A stretch of 64,000 bases of DNA, from NCBI RefSeq assembly GCF_018986915.1, contig NZ_CP076723.1, forward strand, positions 676,631-740,630. The letters are read 5' to 3'. The stretch's first letter is position 1; every line of letters starts with the position of its first letter. Under the pieces are notes generated by a model. That model worked only from the letters and a program-made list of their open reading frames with translations, searched no databases and was not told the DNA's origin. Origin of the DNA: Geomonas oryzisoli (GTDB taxonomy: Bacteria; Desulfobacterota; Desulfuromonadia; Geobacterales; Geobacteraceae). Shown here piece after piece: positions 62,813 through 64,000 of the stretch. A program made the position numbers and the translations under genes.

Positions 62813-63991
62813 ATGGGAAAGCTCTCCGACAACATCCGCAAGCTGTACCTCTTCTCCTTCCTGCAGATGACGCTGTTCCCCATGGCGATCATCACGCTCT
62901 TCTGGAAGGACCACGCCGGGCTGTCGCTCACCCAGATCCTGCTCTTGCAGAGCATCTTCTCGGTGGCGACGCTCGCGCTCGACTACCCGGCCGGGTACGT
63001 AAGCGACCGGCTCGGCTACCGCTGCGCGCTCAATATCGCCTCCGTCCTGGGAATGGTGGGCTGGGGCATCTACATCTGGGCCGATTCGTTCGCTACGGTG
63101 CTGCTGGCTGAGATCATCCTGGGGATGTCGCTTTCCTTCATCAGCGGCTCCGATAGCGCGCTCCTCTTCGAGACGCTGCGGGCACAGGGGGAGGAGCAGT
63201 CTTACGCGCGCCACCAGGGACGCATGCATGGCTTCGCCCAGGCGGGCGAGGCGGCTGGGGCGGTCCTGGCCGGCGTGATCTACGCCTTCCAGCCGAGACT
63301 CCCCTTCATCCTCCAGGTCGCGGTGTGGGGCGCCGGCCTGCTGGTCACCAGGCAACTGGTGGAGTCCCCGAGGGCACACGCCCCGCTCCGCTCCCACCTC
63401 GCCGAGGCCCTCGCCACCGCCCGCTACGCCTTCCTCGACAATCGCCATCTGCGCTACACCATCCTGCTCAATACGGTGCTCGGGGTGGCGTCTTTCTACC
63501 CGGTCTGGCTGATCCAGCCCTACATGCAGCACGCGGGAGTGCCGGTGGCCTGGTTCGGACCGGTCTGGGCCGGCGCCAACCTGACGGTGGCCGTGTGCGC
63601 CCTCGCCAGCCACCGGATGCACAACCGCCTGGGGGACCGGGGCATGGTCCTGCTCTTTTTGTTGCTGGTGGTGGTTGGCTACCTGGGGCTGGGGCTTGCC
63701 GGCGGGATCTGGGGCTTTCTCTTCTACTACCTCCTGACCTGCATGCGCGGCCTGCGCGGGCCCATGATGCTCGCCCACACCCAGCGCGAGTCCGCGAGCG
63801 CCAACCGCGCGGCGACGCTGTCGCTGCAGTCGGTATCGTTCCGGCTCCTGTTCGTGGTCACCGGCCCCCTGGTGGGGAAGCTCGCGGACCAGGGGGGCGT
63901 CGGGCACAGCTTTTACCTGCTCTTCTACGCGTTTTTGGGGACCCTGCCGATGCTTGCGGTTCTCTTTCTGAGGCATGCGCCGCGGCGGTGA
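62813..63991 (+). CDS. MFS transporter
   Basis: 392 residues from ATG 62813 (MGKLSDNIRKLYLFSFLQMTLFPM), about twelve membrane helices. The MFS loop 2-3 motif appears as YPAGYVSDRLGYRCALN. The substrate is not recognisable; relatives are annotated as multidrug or sugar transporters. An in-frame TTG 42 bases upstream is less likely. It ends 9 bases before the window edge. Confidence 0.85.
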   Translation: MGKLSDNIRKLYLFSFLQMTLFPMAIITLFWKDHAGLSLTQILLLQSIFSVATLALDYPAGYVSDRLGYRCALNIASVLGMVGWGIYIWADSFATVLLAEIILGMSLSFISGSDSALLFETLRAQGEEQSYARHQGRMHGFAQAGEAAGAVLAGVIYAFQPRLPFILQVAVWGAGLLVTRQLVESPRAHAPLRSHLAEALATARYAFLDNRHLRYTILLNTVLGVASFYPVWLIQPYMQHAGVPVAWFGPVWAGANLTVAVCALASHRMHNRLGDRGMVLLFLLLVVVGYLGLGLAGGIWGFLFYYLLTCMRGLRGPMMLAHTQRESASANRAATLSLQSVSFRLLFVVTGPLVGKLADQGGVGHSFYLLFYAFLGTLPMLAVLFLRHAPRR

Positions 63992-64000
63992 AGGTAGAGG

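Overview
The window looks like chromosome of a Geobacter-type bacterium (Desulfuromonadota, Geobacterales; the Citrifermentans/Geomonas or G. bemidjiensis side is my best guess). The reasons are high GC, two periplasmic octahaem c-type cytochromes beside a DUF3373-type porin, a large chemotaxis-like operon of a kind common in this group, and many short intergenic repeat families. The assignment comes from gene content; no search was run.

Layout. Positions 1-1170 hold two toxin-antitoxin loci: a RelE/ParE toxin cut by the window edge with a Phd/YefM antitoxin, and a HigBA locus whose higB has a frameshift. der follows at 1394. Positions 2798-16269 form one co-directional signalling operon: DUF4388-receiver protein, CheY, CheA, ExeA-like ATPase, CheW, receiver, CheW, zinc-ribbon receiver, HEAT-repeat protein, CheR, CheB, GAF protein, CheY. 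It has no chemoreceptor gene. Core genes leuS, lptE, holA and rpsT follow, then a methyltransferase.

Positions 22146-27549 (minus strand) are an electron-transfer cluster read as porin, small exported protein, tetrathionate-reductase-like octaheme cytochrome, second octaheme cytochrome. Positions 28010-35890 are housekeeping: miaB, a BFN-domain nuclease, an M42 aminopeptidase, guaB, guaA, gph, and flgM behind a sigma-28-like promoter.

The accessory zone starts at tRNA-Gly(CCC) (36044-36118). The tRNA 3' end recurs at 38172 and 47583, each copy followed by its own terminator, so DNA has probably been inserted here more than once; no integrase remains. The first segment holds a winged-helix/Fic fusion behind a four-copy 24-bp operator-like array. 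The second holds an M15 peptidase with an overlapping exported partner, a YegD-type Hsp70, a PEP-CTERM protein, SanA, an M23 peptidase, a DUF4349 lipoprotein and a two-component system. Beyond the third copy (47674-59414) the sequence is patchy and often lower in GC: DUF1566 protein, lysozyme-like protein with overlapping exported partner, zeta-type kinase with a small partner, DUF2442 protein and fragments of its tail, DksA-like zinc finger, DUF2845 protein, an XRE/BsaWI-like nuclease convergent with vsr-dcm, decayed genes, and a Fe-S protein.

The right end has a MarR regulator, a YaaH-family acetate transporter, five tandem ~151-bp hairpin repeats, a small membrane protein and an MFS transporter. 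Similar palindromes sit at the starts of marR, the Fe-S gene and the transporter and suggest a small MarR regulon. The two peptidoglycan-hydrolase/exported-protein pairs (38294-39738 and 48742-50096) have the layout of antibacterial effector-immunity modules and are the best candidates for an undescribed system here.
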